Source: UBA11358 sp049517655
GTDB lineage: Bacteria > Verrucomicrobiota > Verrucomicrobiia > Limisphaerales > UBA11358
DNA length: 64,000 bases
Assembly: GCA_049517655.1 (NCBI GenBank)
Contig: JBEKRQ010000002.1
Span: 124,001 to 188,000, forward strand
Direction: 5' to 3'
How positions within the stretch are numbered: the first letter of the stretch is position 1; each line of letters opens with the position of its first letter. The notes below the pieces were generated by a model, which was not told the origin of the DNA, ran no database searches, and saw nothing but the letters and a program-made list of their open reading frames with translations. Of the stretch, positions 17,696 through 26,304 are shown in pieces. Made by a program: the position numbers and the translations under genes.

Positions 17696-19492
17696 ATGAA
17701 ACAATTTATTTGGGGCACCGGCATTTTGATCACGACAATTGCCTGTTTTCCCGGCTGCGGAAAAAAAGCGGAAAACGCCGTCCCGGGAAAAGCCGCCGCG
17801 AGTTATCCGCTGCCCGAGCCGCCGCTGGTGGCGGATTGCGAGCCGGGCGTTCCGGGCGGGCGACTGGTGGTGACCGAAGTGGGCGATCCCAGAACATTCA
17901 ATTACATCACGGCCAACGAATCGTCATCCGAGGACATTTGCAGATTCATGTTCGCGTCGTTGCTCGGTTTCGACACGCCTTCGCAACAAGTCGAACCGGG
18001 GCTGGCCGAGTCCTGGAGCGTGGCGCCAGACAATAAAACATGGACGTTCAAATTGCGGAAAAATTTGCGCTGGAGCGATGGCGCGCCGCTTACGGCTGAC
18101 GACGTGGTATTCACATGGAACGATCTCATTTACAACCCGAACATTGATAACGTCATGCGGGACGGTTTTACCATTGGCGGAAAAAATTTCGCGGTGACCA
18201 AGGTGGACGACCTGACAATTCAAGTTGTGACTCCGGAAATTTACGCGCCGTTTCTGGAAAGTTTTGGCGCGGGCGTGCCGATTTTGCCAAAACACGTTCT
18301 GGCCAAGGCGGTCGCGGATGGAACATTCCTTTCGGCCTATGGCGTAAACACCAAGCCTGAAGATATCATCGGCAGCGGACCGTTTCGTTTGAAGGAACAC
18401 AAAGCGGCGCAATACACCTTGCTGGAGCGAAATCCATATTTTTTTGAAGTGGACAAGAAAGGGCAGCGCCTGCCGTATTTCGACGATATTGTTTTCACCG
18501 TGGTGCCGGACATGAACGCGATGTCGCTTCGTTTTTTGAGCGGCGAAAGTGATGTGGACGACTTCATCTATCCGTATGAATACGACCGGTTCAAAGCCGA
18601 GGCCGCAAAGGGCCGTTTTCAATTGCTCGAACCCGGCATCGGTTTGGAGAAGAGTTTTTTCTGGTTCAATCAGAACACGAACGTGAACCCGAAGACCGGC
18701 CGGCCTTACGTGGAACCGAAAAAACTCAAATGGTTCCGCAATGTGAAATTCCGGCAGGCCTGTTCGTATGCGATTGATCGCGAAAGCATCATCAAATCCA
18801 TTTATTCCGGCCGCGCCATTTCCGACTTCGGTTTTGAGACGCCCGGCAACAAGAAATGGTATGACCCGAACATCAAACAGTATTCGCATGATCCAGTCAG
18901 GGCGCGCGAATTGTTGAAGGAAATCGGCATTGAAGACCGCAACGATGATGGGATTTTGGAGGATGCCGACGGCAATCCAATTGAGTTTGTGCTGAACACG
19001 AATACCGGCAGCGCGGGCGAAAAAACAGCGGTGTTAATTGCATCTGACCTGAAAAAGCTCGGGTTCAAGGTCATTTTCCAGCCGATTGAGTTCAACACGC
19101 TCATCACAAAAATCGACAGCACTTACGATTTCGATTGCATACTTCTGGGGCTCGGGCCCGGTAACAGCACCGATCCTTCCACCGCCTTGAATGTCATCAA
19201 GTCCGATGGTTTCACCCATCATTGGTTCCCGCGCCAGAAGGCGCCCTCGACCGATTGGGAAGCGCGCCTGGATTTTTTGATGGACGCCCAGCTCCGCACA
19301 CTTGATTTCGCGGAACGGAAAAAAGATTACGACGAAGTTCAGGAGACTCTCGCCGAACAGGCGCCGCTCATTTACACCGTCACACCGATGTATTACGCCG
19401 CCATCCGCTCCGATATCGGCAACGTGCGGGCCACGCCTTTGAGTTATTACCGTGTGACGTGGAATGCCGAGGAGCTTTACTTCAAAAAATAA
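17696..19492 (+). CDS. oppA: Peptide-binding lipoprotein of the ABC transporter (OppA/DppA type)
   Basis: A 598-residue extracytoplasmic solute-binding protein (family 5). The N-terminus is a lipoprotein signal (MKQFIWGTGILITTIACFPGCGKK; Cys 21 would be lipidated). Family motifs are LAESWSVAPDNKTWTFKLRK, WSDGAPLTADDVVFTWND and, late, FRQACSYAIDRESI with DPVRARELLKEIG. The unusual stretch DRNDDGILEDADGNPIEF resembles a calcium-binding loop and is common in this subgroup. Divergent transcription from the permease operon and matching family types make it the cognate binding protein. It could bind peptides or a nickel-like or sugar ligand; the class does not decide that. Confidence 0.92.
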   Translation: MKQFIWGTGILITTIACFPGCGKKAENAVPGKAAASYPLPEPPLVADCEPGVPGGRLVVTEVGDPRTFNYITANESSSEDICRFMFASLLGFDTPSQQVEPGLAESWSVAPDNKTWTFKLRKNLRWSDGAPLTADDVVFTWNDLIYNPNIDNVMRDGFTIGGKNFAVTKVDDLTIQVVTPEIYAPFLESFGAGVPILPKHVLAKAVADGTFLSAYGVNTKPEDIIGSGPFRLKEHKAAQYTLLERNPYFFEVDKKGQRLPYFDDIVFTVVPDMNAMSLRFLSGESDVDDFIYPYEYDRFKAEAAKGRFQLLEPGIGLEKSFFWFNQNTNVNPKTGRPYVEPKKLKWFRNVKFRQACSYAIDRESIIKSIYSGRAISDFGFETPGNKKWYDPNIKQYSHDPVRARELLKEIGIEDRNDDGILEDADGNPIEFVLNTNTGSAGEKTAVLIASDLKKLGFKVIFQPIEFNTLITKIDSTYDFDCILLGLGPGNSTDPSTALNVIKSDGFTHHWFPRQKAPSTDWEARLDFLMDAQLRTLDFAERKKDYDEVQETLAEQAPLIYTVTPMYYAAIRSDIGNVRATPLSYYRVTWNAEELYFKK

Positions 19493-19565
19493 CGTAGCGG
19501 CTTTCGGTAGAAAGCCGGAGCATTCCTTTTCTTGAAATGCAACGCTCTGCCGAGGCGCCGCTACG
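19493..19565 (+). repeat. Twin-hairpin element between convergent oppA and protease genes
   Basis: Ends CGTAGCGGC and GCCGCTACG; inner stems GGCTTTC-GGTA-GAAAGCC, then GCATT...AATGC and CTCTGCCGAGGC. It starts on the base after the oppA stop (TAA 19490-19492), and its right end contributes the TAG stop of the minus-strand protease gene (19561-19563). Confidence 0.7.
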
Positions 19566-20208
19566 AAGAAAAACCGAAACAGAGAGCCAGCCCGGACAAA
19601 GTGCCAAACGTGACGGTGCTCAACGCCTGTTGCACATGTGGAATGTTCACCACGACAATGACAGCGATGAAGCCGTAGCGCGACAATTGCCAGTAGGTTT
19701 CGTAGCTCATGCCGATCAAATTCCGCAGCACTTGCGAGCCGTCCAACGGAGGAATCGGAATGAGATTGAAAAAGCAGAGCAACAAACTTAACGACGCCAT
19801 TTGCAGAAATAAATTTATCGCGATACCAGAGCCAAACAGCGATGCGATCCGCGCCAATGCCACAAGACCGACGGCCAGCAGTAAATTCATCGCCGGCCCG
19901 GCCATTGAAACCAGAATGTCGTCCCAGCGGCCGTTCCGCAAATTATACACGTTCACCGGCACCGGTTTCGCCCAGCCAATCATGAACCGGCCGACGCCGA
20001 ACGGGAGAAAAATCATCATCAGCGGCAGCAGGACTGTGCCAATCGGGTCAATATGCACGATGGGATTGAGCGAGCAACGGCCTTGTAATCGCGCCGTGTC
20101 GTCACCGCATTTCAACGCCGTCCACGCATGGCCGAATTCGTGAAAGGTCAGCAGCACGATCAGCCCCAGATAACTGATCAAGCCCTCAGTGATCCAATTT
20201 GCATCCAT
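19561..20208 (-). CDS. Site-2 protease family zinc metalloprotease (M50)
   Basis: A 215-residue integral membrane peptidase. The zinc motif HEFGHAW lies in the first membrane helix (residues about 24-30), the short inserted segment has LNPIVHIDPIGTVLLP, and the third ligand is in NLIPIPPLDGSQVL, all as in the rhomboid-like compact M50 proteins that lack PDZ domains. Five or six membrane segments are expected. Substrate unknown; such proteins cut membrane-bound proteins, and many of the compact type are uncharacterised. The C-terminal residues are fixed by the neighbouring repeat, which supplies the stop codon. Confidence 0.9.
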   Translation of the reverse strand: MDANWITEGLISYLGLIVLLTFHEFGHAWTALKCGDDTARLQGRCSLNPIVHIDPIGTVLLPLMMIFLPFGVGRFMIGWAKPVPVNVYNLRNGRWDDILVSMAGPAMNLLLAVGLVALARIASLFGSGIAINLFLQMASLSLLLCFFNLIPIPPLDGSQVLRNLIGMSYETYWQLSRYGFIAVIVVVNIPHVQQALSTVTFGTLSGLALCFGFSS

Positions 20209-20331
20209 GTGCGTTTAACTTAACTCCCGCGCCAGGGTGAGTCGAGGCTGGACGCCCGGCGATTTGCTTTGCGCACTGCCGAGGCTACATTTTAATGTTC
20301 CAACCGTATAACGACTTGACAGCTTTGGATT

Positions 20332-21102
20332 ATGCCATTGCTCGAGGGAAAACTCGGAATTGTTTTCGGCGTCGCCAATAAGCATTCCATCGCCTGGGCC
20401 ATCGCGCAGGCGTGGGCGCGCGAAGGGGCGAAGCTGGCGTTCACATATCAAGGCGAGCGCGTCAAGGAAGGTGTCGGCGAACTCGCCGACGCGTTTGGCT
20501 CCGACACGCTCATTCTGCCGTGCGACGTGACGAAGGACGACGAAATCGCAAACGTCTTCGAAACCGTCGGCGGAAAATTCGGCAAACTCCACTTGATGCT
20601 GCACTCCGTCGCATTCGCCCCTAGGGACGCACTTCAGGGAAAATTCATCCATACCAGCCGCGAGGCGTTTCACATCGCGCACGACGTGAGTGCGTATTCG
20701 CTGGTCGCGCTGGCGCGTGCCGCGGCGCCGTTGATGACCGACGGCGGCAGCATCGTGGCGATGAGCTATTACGGTGCGGAAAAGGTCGTGCCGCACTACA
20801 ACGTCATGGGCGTCGCGAAGGCCGCGCTCGAAGCCAGCACGCGTTATCTCGCCTATGACCTCGGCCAAAAAAAAATCCGCGTCAATTGCATCAGCGCCGG
20901 GCCGGTCAACACCCTGGCTGCGCGCGGCATCAGCGGTTTTGGCGAAGTGTTGAAACATTACAAGGCCCATGCGCCGCTCAAACGAAATGTTCTGCCGGAG
21001 GAACTCGGCGCGACCGGAGTGTTCCTCGCCAGCGACGGCGCAGCAGCGATTACCGGACAAGTCATTTACGTTGACTCCGGTTATCAAATCATGGGGATGT
21101 AG
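20332..21102 (+). CDS. fabI: Enoyl-[acyl-carrier-protein] reductase, NADH-type
   Basis: Catalyses the last reduction step of fatty-acid elongation. A short-chain dehydrogenase fold of 256 residues with the FabI-specific features: GVANKHSIAWAIAQA in place of the usual TGxxxGIG, LHSVAFAPRD, and the catalytic Tyr-X6-Lys in SYYGAEKVVPHYNVMGVAKA. The substrate loop RTLAASGI-like segment reads LAARGISGF and the ending VYVDSGY-like (here VIYVDSGYQIMGM) is typical. It is the target class of triclosan. Monocistronic here, with a divergent protease gene upstream and a convergent flavin reductase downstream. Confidence 0.95.
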   Translation: MPLLEGKLGIVFGVANKHSIAWAIAQAWAREGAKLAFTYQGERVKEGVGELADAFGSDTLILPCDVTKDDEIANVFETVGGKFGKLHLMLHSVAFAPRDALQGKFIHTSREAFHIAHDVSAYSLVALARAAAPLMTDGGSIVAMSYYGAEKVVPHYNVMGVAKAALEASTRYLAYDLGQKKIRVNCISAGPVNTLAARGISGFGEVLKHYKAHAPLKRNVLPEELGATGVFLASDGAAAITGQVIYVDSGYQIMGM

Positions 21103-21110
21103 CCAGTCTT

Positions 21111-21713
21111 TTATTCCGGACGAATCATTTCAAAACGGTCGCGGGTGCGGCAATACCAGTGCGGCGACGACAGGCGGCCAATGAGAAAAAGTTTGTCGGT
21201 GTGGATCCGCTTTTTCTCCGCATCGAACAATTCATCACGCAAATGAAGGCGTTTTATCAAACCGATCACCACGCGGTTTTTGCCGATTTGCAGCGTGCCC
21301 CATTCCACACATTCCAAGTTTGCGGGCGCTTCAACAATTCGCGGCGGTTTCACAAGTGATGACGGCGCAGAGTGAAGCCCCGCATGGAGAAGCTCGTTTT
21401 CGCCGTAAGGCAGCGAAGCGGCGCACTTGTTCATGGCTTCGGCCATCGCTTCGTCCACAAGGTTCACCACAAACTCGTGCGTGGCGCGGATGTTCAGCGC
21501 GGTGTCCTTGGGCGTGCCGTTATCGCGGTCGCCGGGCGCGAAGGCGCAGATGGGCGGATTCGCGCCTATGAGATTGAAGAAACTGAACGGCGCGGCGTTC
21601 ACCTTGCCATCGGCGCTGATGGTGGTGACGAGGGCGATGGGCCGCGGTGTGACCAGGCTGACAAGAAGCGGATACGCGCGGTGGGTAAATTCTTTTTCAA
21701 GATCGAGTTCCAT
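21111..21713 (-). CDS. Flavin reductase-like FMN-binding protein
   Basis: 200 residues of the flavin reductase-like split-barrel family. The FMN-binding region is RPIALVTTISADGKVNAAPFS near the start, followed by FAPGDRDNGTPKDTALNIRA and EFVVNLVDEAMAEAMN, which is the DIM6/NTAB-type pattern. Members bind FMN and reduce flavins or unknown substrates with NAD(P)H; specificity cannot be read here. It is downstream of rsmB on the same strand (13 bases), so it may be co-transcribed, although the functions are not obviously linked. Confidence 0.82.
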   Translation of the reverse strand: MELDLEKEFTHRAYPLLVSLVTPRPIALVTTISADGKVNAAPFSFFNLIGANPPICAFAPGDRDNGTPKDTALNIRATHEFVVNLVDEAMAEAMNKCAASLPYGENELLHAGLHSAPSSLVKPPRIVEAPANLECVEWGTLQIGKNRVVIGLIKRLHLRDELFDAEKKRIHTDKLFLIGRLSSPHWYCRTRDRFEMIRPE

Positions 21714-21726
21714 AACGGGGGAAAAT

Positions 21727-23154
21727 TTATGGTAATCGTTTCAAACGCGCAACGAATGCGCCATCCACGCTGTCCACAAATGGCAATAATTCGCGTTCAG
21801 ATTCCAGTCCAAATTCGGCGTGCTCCCGCAAAAATTCCTTCACAACCTCCTGATTTTCTTCCGGCTCCAAACTACACGTGCTGTAAACCAAAACACCGCC
21901 GGATTTAACGGCTGACGCGGCGCGATTGATTAAATCCAGTTGTGTCGCGCGCAAGCGCGCAATTTCCTCCGGCTGAATCCGCCAGCGCAAATCCACGCGG
22001 CGGCGCATGACACCGGTGTTTGAGCACGGAGCATCCACCAAAACGCGGTCAAATTGCGGATTGCGGATTGCGGATTGCGGATTTGAAACCGTCTCCACGC
22101 AAGTGACGCCAAGCCGCGCACAATTTTCACGAACCAATTTTAATCGCTCCTCCGAAATGTCCTGTGCGATGATGCGGCCCTGATTATTCATCAGTTGCGC
22201 GATGAATGTCGTTTTGCCGCCGGGCGCGGCGCAAAAATCCAGAATCGTTTCGCCGGGCTGCGGTCCCAGTTTGCATGCGGCGAGCAGCGTGCTCGGGTCT
22301 TGAATGTAAAACCAGCCGTCGCGAAAACTCGCCAGCGACGATAGCGGCGGATGCGATTTCAGTTCAAAGACCAGATTTTCGAGCGTAGCAGCTTTCTGCA
22401 GAAAGCCGGGTGATTCCATTTCTGCGAGAAATGCGGCGGTCTGCCGACCGCCGCTACGGACAAAATCGTATTCGACATTTTCGTCGCGCCATTTTTCCAA
22501 CAAGGTTTCCAGGGAGGGACGGCGTGACGCCGTCCCTGAATTTGGGTCGGCAGAATGCCGACCCTCCCAAAATTTCAACGTGTTGACGCGCGCAAAAGTT
22601 TTCGGCGGCGTGTTGTTCCATTTCATCAACTGCGCGGTCTGCTCCGGACCCCAGCGCTTTTGCCACCGCGCCACAAGCCATTCCGGATGCGACCAGCCAA
22701 TCGCAGGCTGCGTCGTTTTGAGTTCGGCTAGAAGTTTTTCTGTTTCGCCGGCTTCGCGCAAATAGCCGCGCAGAATGGCGTTCACGAAACCGGCTTGCGC
22801 GCCAAAACCGTTCCGCTTGGCCAGTTCGACGGTTTCATGGACGGCGGCGTGGTTGGGAATCCGGTCGAGCCAGAAAATTTGGTAAAGGCCGAGGCGCAGC
22901 AAATTTTGAAGGCCGGATTTTTGTTCGCGTCCATTTGTTTTCCGGGCGATGAGCCAGTCGAGCGTGGCCTGCCAGCGCACAACGCCATACACGATTTCCA
23001 GACAAAGAGCGTGGTCGGCGGGCGCAAGTGGCGCGCCCTGCAGCGCGATTTCGAGCAAATCTTCAATATATTCGCCGCGGGCGCACCGTTGCTGCAAAAC
23101 TCGCGCCGCAATTTGTCTTGGTTTTTGTTCGTTCACCGCGTTAAATGGAGCCAT
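21727..23154 (-). CDS. rsmB: 16S rRNA m5C967 methyltransferase (RsmB/Sun type), with repeat insertions
   Basis: Transfers methyl groups to C967 of 16S rRNA. The start at 23152-23154 (MAPFNAVNEQKPRQIAARVL) gives 475 residues; a longer upstream frame is not homologous. An N-terminal NusB-like domain (about 1-150) is followed by a Rossmann methyltransferase domain with AAPGGKTTFIAQLM, the first catalytic cysteine block DAPCSNTGVMRRRVDLRW and the second STCSLEPEENQEVV. The protein is about 40-50 residues longer than usual because two twin-hairpin elements (22384-22458 and 22512-22568) are translated in frame near residues 195-260, just before the methyltransferase core. A heptamer tract (22053-22083) also lies in its coding sequence. 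Confidence 0.9.
   Translation of the reverse strand: MAPFNAVNEQKPRQIAARVLQQRCARGEYIEDLLEIALQGAPLAPADHALCLEIVYGVVRWQATLDWLIARKTNGREQKSGLQNLLRLGLYQIFWLDRIPNHAAVHETVELAKRNGFGAQAGFVNAILRGYLREAGETEKLLAELKTTQPAIGWSHPEWLVARWQKRWGPEQTAQLMKWNNTPPKTFARVNTLKFWEGRHSADPNSGTASRRPSLETLLEKWRDENVEYDFVRSGGRQTAAFLAEMESPGFLQKAATLENLVFELKSHPPLSSLASFRDGWFYIQDPSTLLAACKLGPQPGETILDFCAAPGGKTTFIAQLMNNQGRIIAQDISEERLKLVRENCARLGVTCVETVSNPQSAIRNPQFDRVLVDAPCSNTGVMRRRVDLRWRIQPEEIARLRATQLDLINRAASAVKSGGVLVYSTCSLEPEENQEVVKEFLREHAEFGLESERELLPFVDSVDGAFVARLKRLP
22053..22083 (-). repeat. Heptamer tandem repeat inside rsmB
   Basis: Plus strand reads (ATTGCGG) four times plus ATT. It encodes the segment around NPQSAIRNPQF, immediately before DRVLVDAPCSNTG. 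Because seven is not a multiple of three, gain or loss of one unit would shift the frame just before the catalytic cysteine and inactivate the enzyme. Confidence 0.8.
22384..22458 (-). repeat. Twin-hairpin element inserted in frame in rsmB (copy 1)
   Basis: 75 bases, ends CGTAGC and GCTACG, inner stems GCTTTCTGCAGAAAGC and GGCGGTCTGCCGACCGCC with CATTTCTGCGAGAAATG between. Length is 25 codons, so the frame is kept; it encodes the run around SGGRQTAAFLAEMESPGF. Confidence 0.7.
22512..22568 (-). repeat. Twin-hairpin element inserted in frame in rsmB (copy 2)
   Basis: 57 bases, ends GGGAGGGAC and CCCTCCC, stems GGGACGGCGTGACGCCGTCCC and GGGTCGGCAGAATGCCGACCC. Length is 19 codons; it encodes the run around WEGRHSADPNSGTASRRPS. 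Confidence 0.75.
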
Positions 23155-23188
23155 TGTGAATCCGTGACGAGAGGAATACGATTTTTTT

Positions 23189-25066
23189 ATGAGGGAAGAA
23201 TTCGAAAAACTGGCGGCGGCGGGAAAAATCGAAGGGCGGCACGTGGAACCGCTGACGTTGCTGGCGGAAAGCGGCTGTTGCACGCATCGCAGTTGGGGCT
23301 TCGGGCGCATCAAAACGGTGGATGCGGTGTTTGCGCAGTTCACCATTGATTTTCCAAACAAACCGGGGCACACGATGGATTTGGATTTTGCCGCCGAAAC
23401 CCTGAAGCCAATCCCCAAGGATCACGTTCTGGCGCGCAAGGCCAACGACCTCGAAAGTCTGCGCCAACTGGCCGCGCATCACCTCGATTTAATCAAATTG
23501 GTTTTGAACAGCTACGGCGGCAAGGCGATGGCGGACCAGATTCAGCAGGCGCTCGTGCCGGATGTCATTCGTGACGATTGGAAAAAATGGTGGGAAACCG
23601 CCAAGCGCGAAATGAAAAAGGACGGCCATTTCATCGTGCCGCTGAAAAAAACCGAGCCGGTCGTCTATCAAGCCAAGGAAATTTCGTTGCAGGACCGGTT
23701 AATGACGAATTTTCGCGCGGCGAAAGGTTTGAAAGCGCGCGTGGCGGTTGTCGGCGAACTGCTTAAAAGCGCGTCTGACTTGACCGACAAAGTGGCTGTG
23801 GCCAATGAAATCATCGCCGCGCTCAACCTCGACATTGCGTCATATCAACGCACGCAGCCCGCCGTCGCGCTCGAGGCGGTTTTTGCCCGCGATGATTCGC
23901 GCGCCATGGCTCCCGATGCATCGGGACCCATCGAGGGCGAAATCACCGCCGCGCAAATCTGGACGCAGGAAAACGTCAAATTCGGCCTGATGCTCGAACA
24001 AATTCCCGCGGCGAAACATCATCGCGCATTGGAATCGTTCAAGGCGGCAAATCCCGAACGTTGGATTGAGTTCCTGCGCAGTTCATTGAATTCCATCTCC
24101 GCCAAGCTGTGCCGCGAATTTGCCAATTTGCTCATTCAGGAAGGCAAAATGGATTTGCTCAAGGAAACGCTCGCGCGGCTCATCAATCAGCACGCCGCCA
24201 ACAGCGAATTGCTGCTTTGGCTCAGCCGTGACCGCAGCGACGTCTTCGCCGACATTTTGGGCCCGGAAGTTTTTCGCGCAATGCTCACGGCGATGGAGCG
24301 TGATCAATTCAACGAGAAGCGCTCAAACCGTTTGCGCGAATTCATTTTGGATGACCACGAGTTGCTCGCTGAGTTGACCGCATCCGCCGACATCGAAGTC
24401 GTCAAAGACCTCACACGCGCGTTGCAGCTTTCAACGGTGTTTGATGACATGGACAAGCGTTCGCTCCTGGCGCGGCTTGTCAAAGCCCATCCCTCCGTGC
24501 AATCGCTTGTCAGCGGCGAGCAGTCCAGACAGGACAGTTCGATTCTTGTTTCGTGGGAAAGCCTCGAACGCCGCCGCGCCGAATATCAGGAGCTCGTGCA
24601 AAAGAAAATTCCGGCCAACTCAAGGGAAATTGCCATCGCGCGCGGTTTCGGCGACCTCAGTGAAAATCATGAATACAAGGCCGCAAAGGAAATGCAAAAG
24701 ATTCTCATGCGCCGCAAAGAGGAGATCGAAGCGCAACTCACGCGCGCACGCGGCACGGATTTTTCCAATGCCAGGACCGACGTCGTCAGCATCGGCACCA
24801 TCGTGCAGGTGACCGATCCCGGCACGAATCAGTCGGAAACCTTCACGATTCTTGGCGCGTGGGATTCCGAGCCGGACAAAGGCATCATCAGCTATCTTTC
24901 GCCCGTGGCGCAGTCATTGCTCAACCACAAGGTCGGCGACGAAGTGGAATTCGAGCTTCACGGGACGAAACGGCGCCATCGGATTGACCGAATCCAAACT
25001 TTCAAAACCGACGCACCGGATCCGGAAACCGCCCCCATAATTCAGGCGACGGCCCCGGCAGTTTGA
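23189..25066 (+). CDS. greA: Long GreA-type transcript cleavage factor with N-terminal extension
   Basis: 625 residues. The last ~175 residues are a complete GreA: an N-terminal coiled coil with the active tip ARGFGDLSENHEYKAAKEMQ (Asp and Glu that reach the RNA polymerase active site) and the C-terminal FKBP-like domain ending VGDEVEFELHG. It rescues backtracked RNA polymerase by stimulating RNA cleavage. The first ~450 residues are mostly helical and not found in the 158-residue GreA of most bacteria; Chlamydiae have a GreA of over 700 residues with a similarly placed extension, which suggests a shared feature of the PVC group. It begins with a CDxx-like compact segment (SGCCTHRSWGFGRIKTVD). 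Divergent from rsmB with only 34 bases between. Confidence 0.88.
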   Translation: MREEFEKLAAAGKIEGRHVEPLTLLAESGCCTHRSWGFGRIKTVDAVFAQFTIDFPNKPGHTMDLDFAAETLKPIPKDHVLARKANDLESLRQLAAHHLDLIKLVLNSYGGKAMADQIQQALVPDVIRDDWKKWWETAKREMKKDGHFIVPLKKTEPVVYQAKEISLQDRLMTNFRAAKGLKARVAVVGELLKSASDLTDKVAVANEIIAALNLDIASYQRTQPAVALEAVFARDDSRAMAPDASGPIEGEITAAQIWTQENVKFGLMLEQIPAAKHHRALESFKAANPERWIEFLRSSLNSISAKLCREFANLLIQEGKMDLLKETLARLINQHAANSELLLWLSRDRSDVFADILGPEVFRAMLTAMERDQFNEKRSNRLREFILDDHELLAELTASADIEVVKDLTRALQLSTVFDDMDKRSLLARLVKAHPSVQSLVSGEQSRQDSSILVSWESLERRRAEYQELVQKKIPANSREIAIARGFGDLSENHEYKAAKEMQKILMRRKEEIEAQLTRARGTDFSNARTDVVSIGTIVQVTDPGTNQSETFTILGAWDSEPDKGIISYLSPVAQSLLNHKVGDEVEFELHGTKRRHRIDRIQTFKTDAPDPETAPIIQATAPAV

Positions 25067-25067
25067 T

Positions 25068-25520
25068 TCAGGCCTTGCCACCGAAGCTCACGTAGTCGTC
25101 CAAGTCCAACCAGTCGAAAAAGGTCGCAATGTCTTCGCGTTTGGGCGCAATCTTGGAAACCTGATCGTTGAAATACGCGCGCGTTTCCACGTCTGCCGGC
25201 ACGCGCTGTTCCGCGAACACCGACCACGTAACGATTTCCACCGGCGAATGTTTGTGTTTGGCGTTCTTTTCAATCCATTTGAGGATTTCACCGTCGCCCT
25301 TGCCCTTGGCGAGCTCTTTTTTCAGCGCCTTGGGATTAATGCCTGCAAATTCCAGGAAACGCTGATCCAGCGGGCAGGCATAATGATACTCCCCATTCCT
25401 ACCCGCAATAGTCGCACGACCTTTGTCAAGCATTCGGGGTAAAATCACATAACCACCAAGCCTCACGCGCGGGCTGCGCGGTGGACGTTTTGTCAAATCA
25501 GGACTGTTGTTTTTTGCCAT
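25068..25520 (-). CDS. DUF5069 family protein
   Basis: 150 residues starting at ATG 25518-25520, which is preceded by a near-ideal ribosome binding site (AAGGAG, seven bases before the start); a further upstream TTG-type start is therefore not needed. The sequence opens PDLTKRPPRSPRVRLGGYVI followed by LPRMLDKGRATIAGRNGEYHY, which I recognise as the DUF5069 pattern common in Verrucomicrobia and Planctomycetes. The function of the family is unknown. No membrane segments or signal peptide. It is convergent with greA (one base between the two genes). Confidence 0.8.
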   Translation of the reverse strand: MAKNNSPDLTKRPPRSPRVRLGGYVILPRMLDKGRATIAGRNGEYHYACPLDQRFLEFAGINPKALKKELAKGKGDGEILKWIEKNAKHKHSPVEIVTWSVFAEQRVPADVETRAYFNDQVSKIAPKREDIATFFDWLDLDDYVSFGGKA

Positions 25521-25636
25521 AATTTTTCTCCTTTGTTTCAGCATCTTTCCGGCAACACGCCGGATTTTGCAACGAACTTAATCTGCCCTTAAAATGCCGA
25601 ATTGCAAGTCTCGCCGAAAGTTTTTACCTTGGACGC

Positions 25637-26302
25637 GTGAAACACTCCGGGAAAGCGTCGCTCGCCGCACTACGTATCATCGGTTTGTCCGGTGCGGGAG
25701 TCGCCGCGCTGCTCGTCATCGCATTTCTGCTGCATTACCTGACGTGGGTGTTCATTGGGGTTTGGACGCTGTTCGTCATATTCGCATTCTATTTTTTCCG
25801 CGACCCCGACCCGCTTGTGCCGGCCAGCCCGAATCTCGTCATTTCACCCGCTCACGGCAAAGTGGACGTGATTGACACGACGACCGAACTGGAATACATC
25901 GGCGGCGAATGTCAGCGGGTTTCCATTTTTCTCTCCGTCATTGACATTCACGTGCAATACGCGCCGGTGACGGCTCGTGTCGCTTATTTTAAACACACGC
26001 CTGGCCAATATCTTAACGCGATGAAGGCTGAATCCGCTCAATTCAACGAAAACATGTTTGTCGGCTTCGATGCCGTTGAACCGCGCGGCGAAAAAATCGG
26101 CGTGCGCCTCATTGCCGGCCTCATCGCACGCCGCATCGTTCCGTGGATCAAGGAAAACGATGTCGTCCAGCGCGGCGAGCGCATCAGCCTGATTCAATTT
26201 GGCTCGCGCGTGGACATTTATCTGCCGCGTCGGGCAAAAATCAAAGTCAAACTCAACGACAAAGTAATCGGCGGCGAAACTGTAATCGCCGCTTTCGATT
26301 GA
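25637..26302 (+). CDS. psd: Phosphatidylserine decarboxylase (short, archaeal-type)
   Basis: Converts phosphatidylserine to phosphatidylethanolamine. GTG start at 25637; 221 residues, the short PSD-A type. Two adjacent hydrophobic segments (about 12-50) anchor it, FFRDPDP follows, and the conserved SPAHGKVDVID and FLSVIDIHVQYAPV lead to the self-cleavage site FGSRVD, where Gly-Ser cleavage creates the pyruvoyl group. The next gene, two bases downstream, makes its substrate, so the pair forms a complete phosphatidylethanolamine branch in one operon. Confidence 0.93.
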   Translation: MKHSGKASLAALRIIGLSGAGVAALLVIAFLLHYLTWVFIGVWTLFVIFAFYFFRDPDPLVPASPNLVISPAHGKVDVIDTTTELEYIGGECQRVSIFLSVIDIHVQYAPVTARVAYFKHTPGQYLNAMKAESAQFNENMFVGFDAVEPRGEKIGVRLIAGLIARRIVPWIKENDVVQRGERISLIQFGSRVDIYLPRRAKIKVKLNDKVIGGETVIAAFD

Positions 26303-26304
26303 AA

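Noticed and set aside
26143..26304. Extended N-terminus for pssA
   Set aside because: It overlaps psd in another frame and has no homology; ATG 26305 fits the family start.
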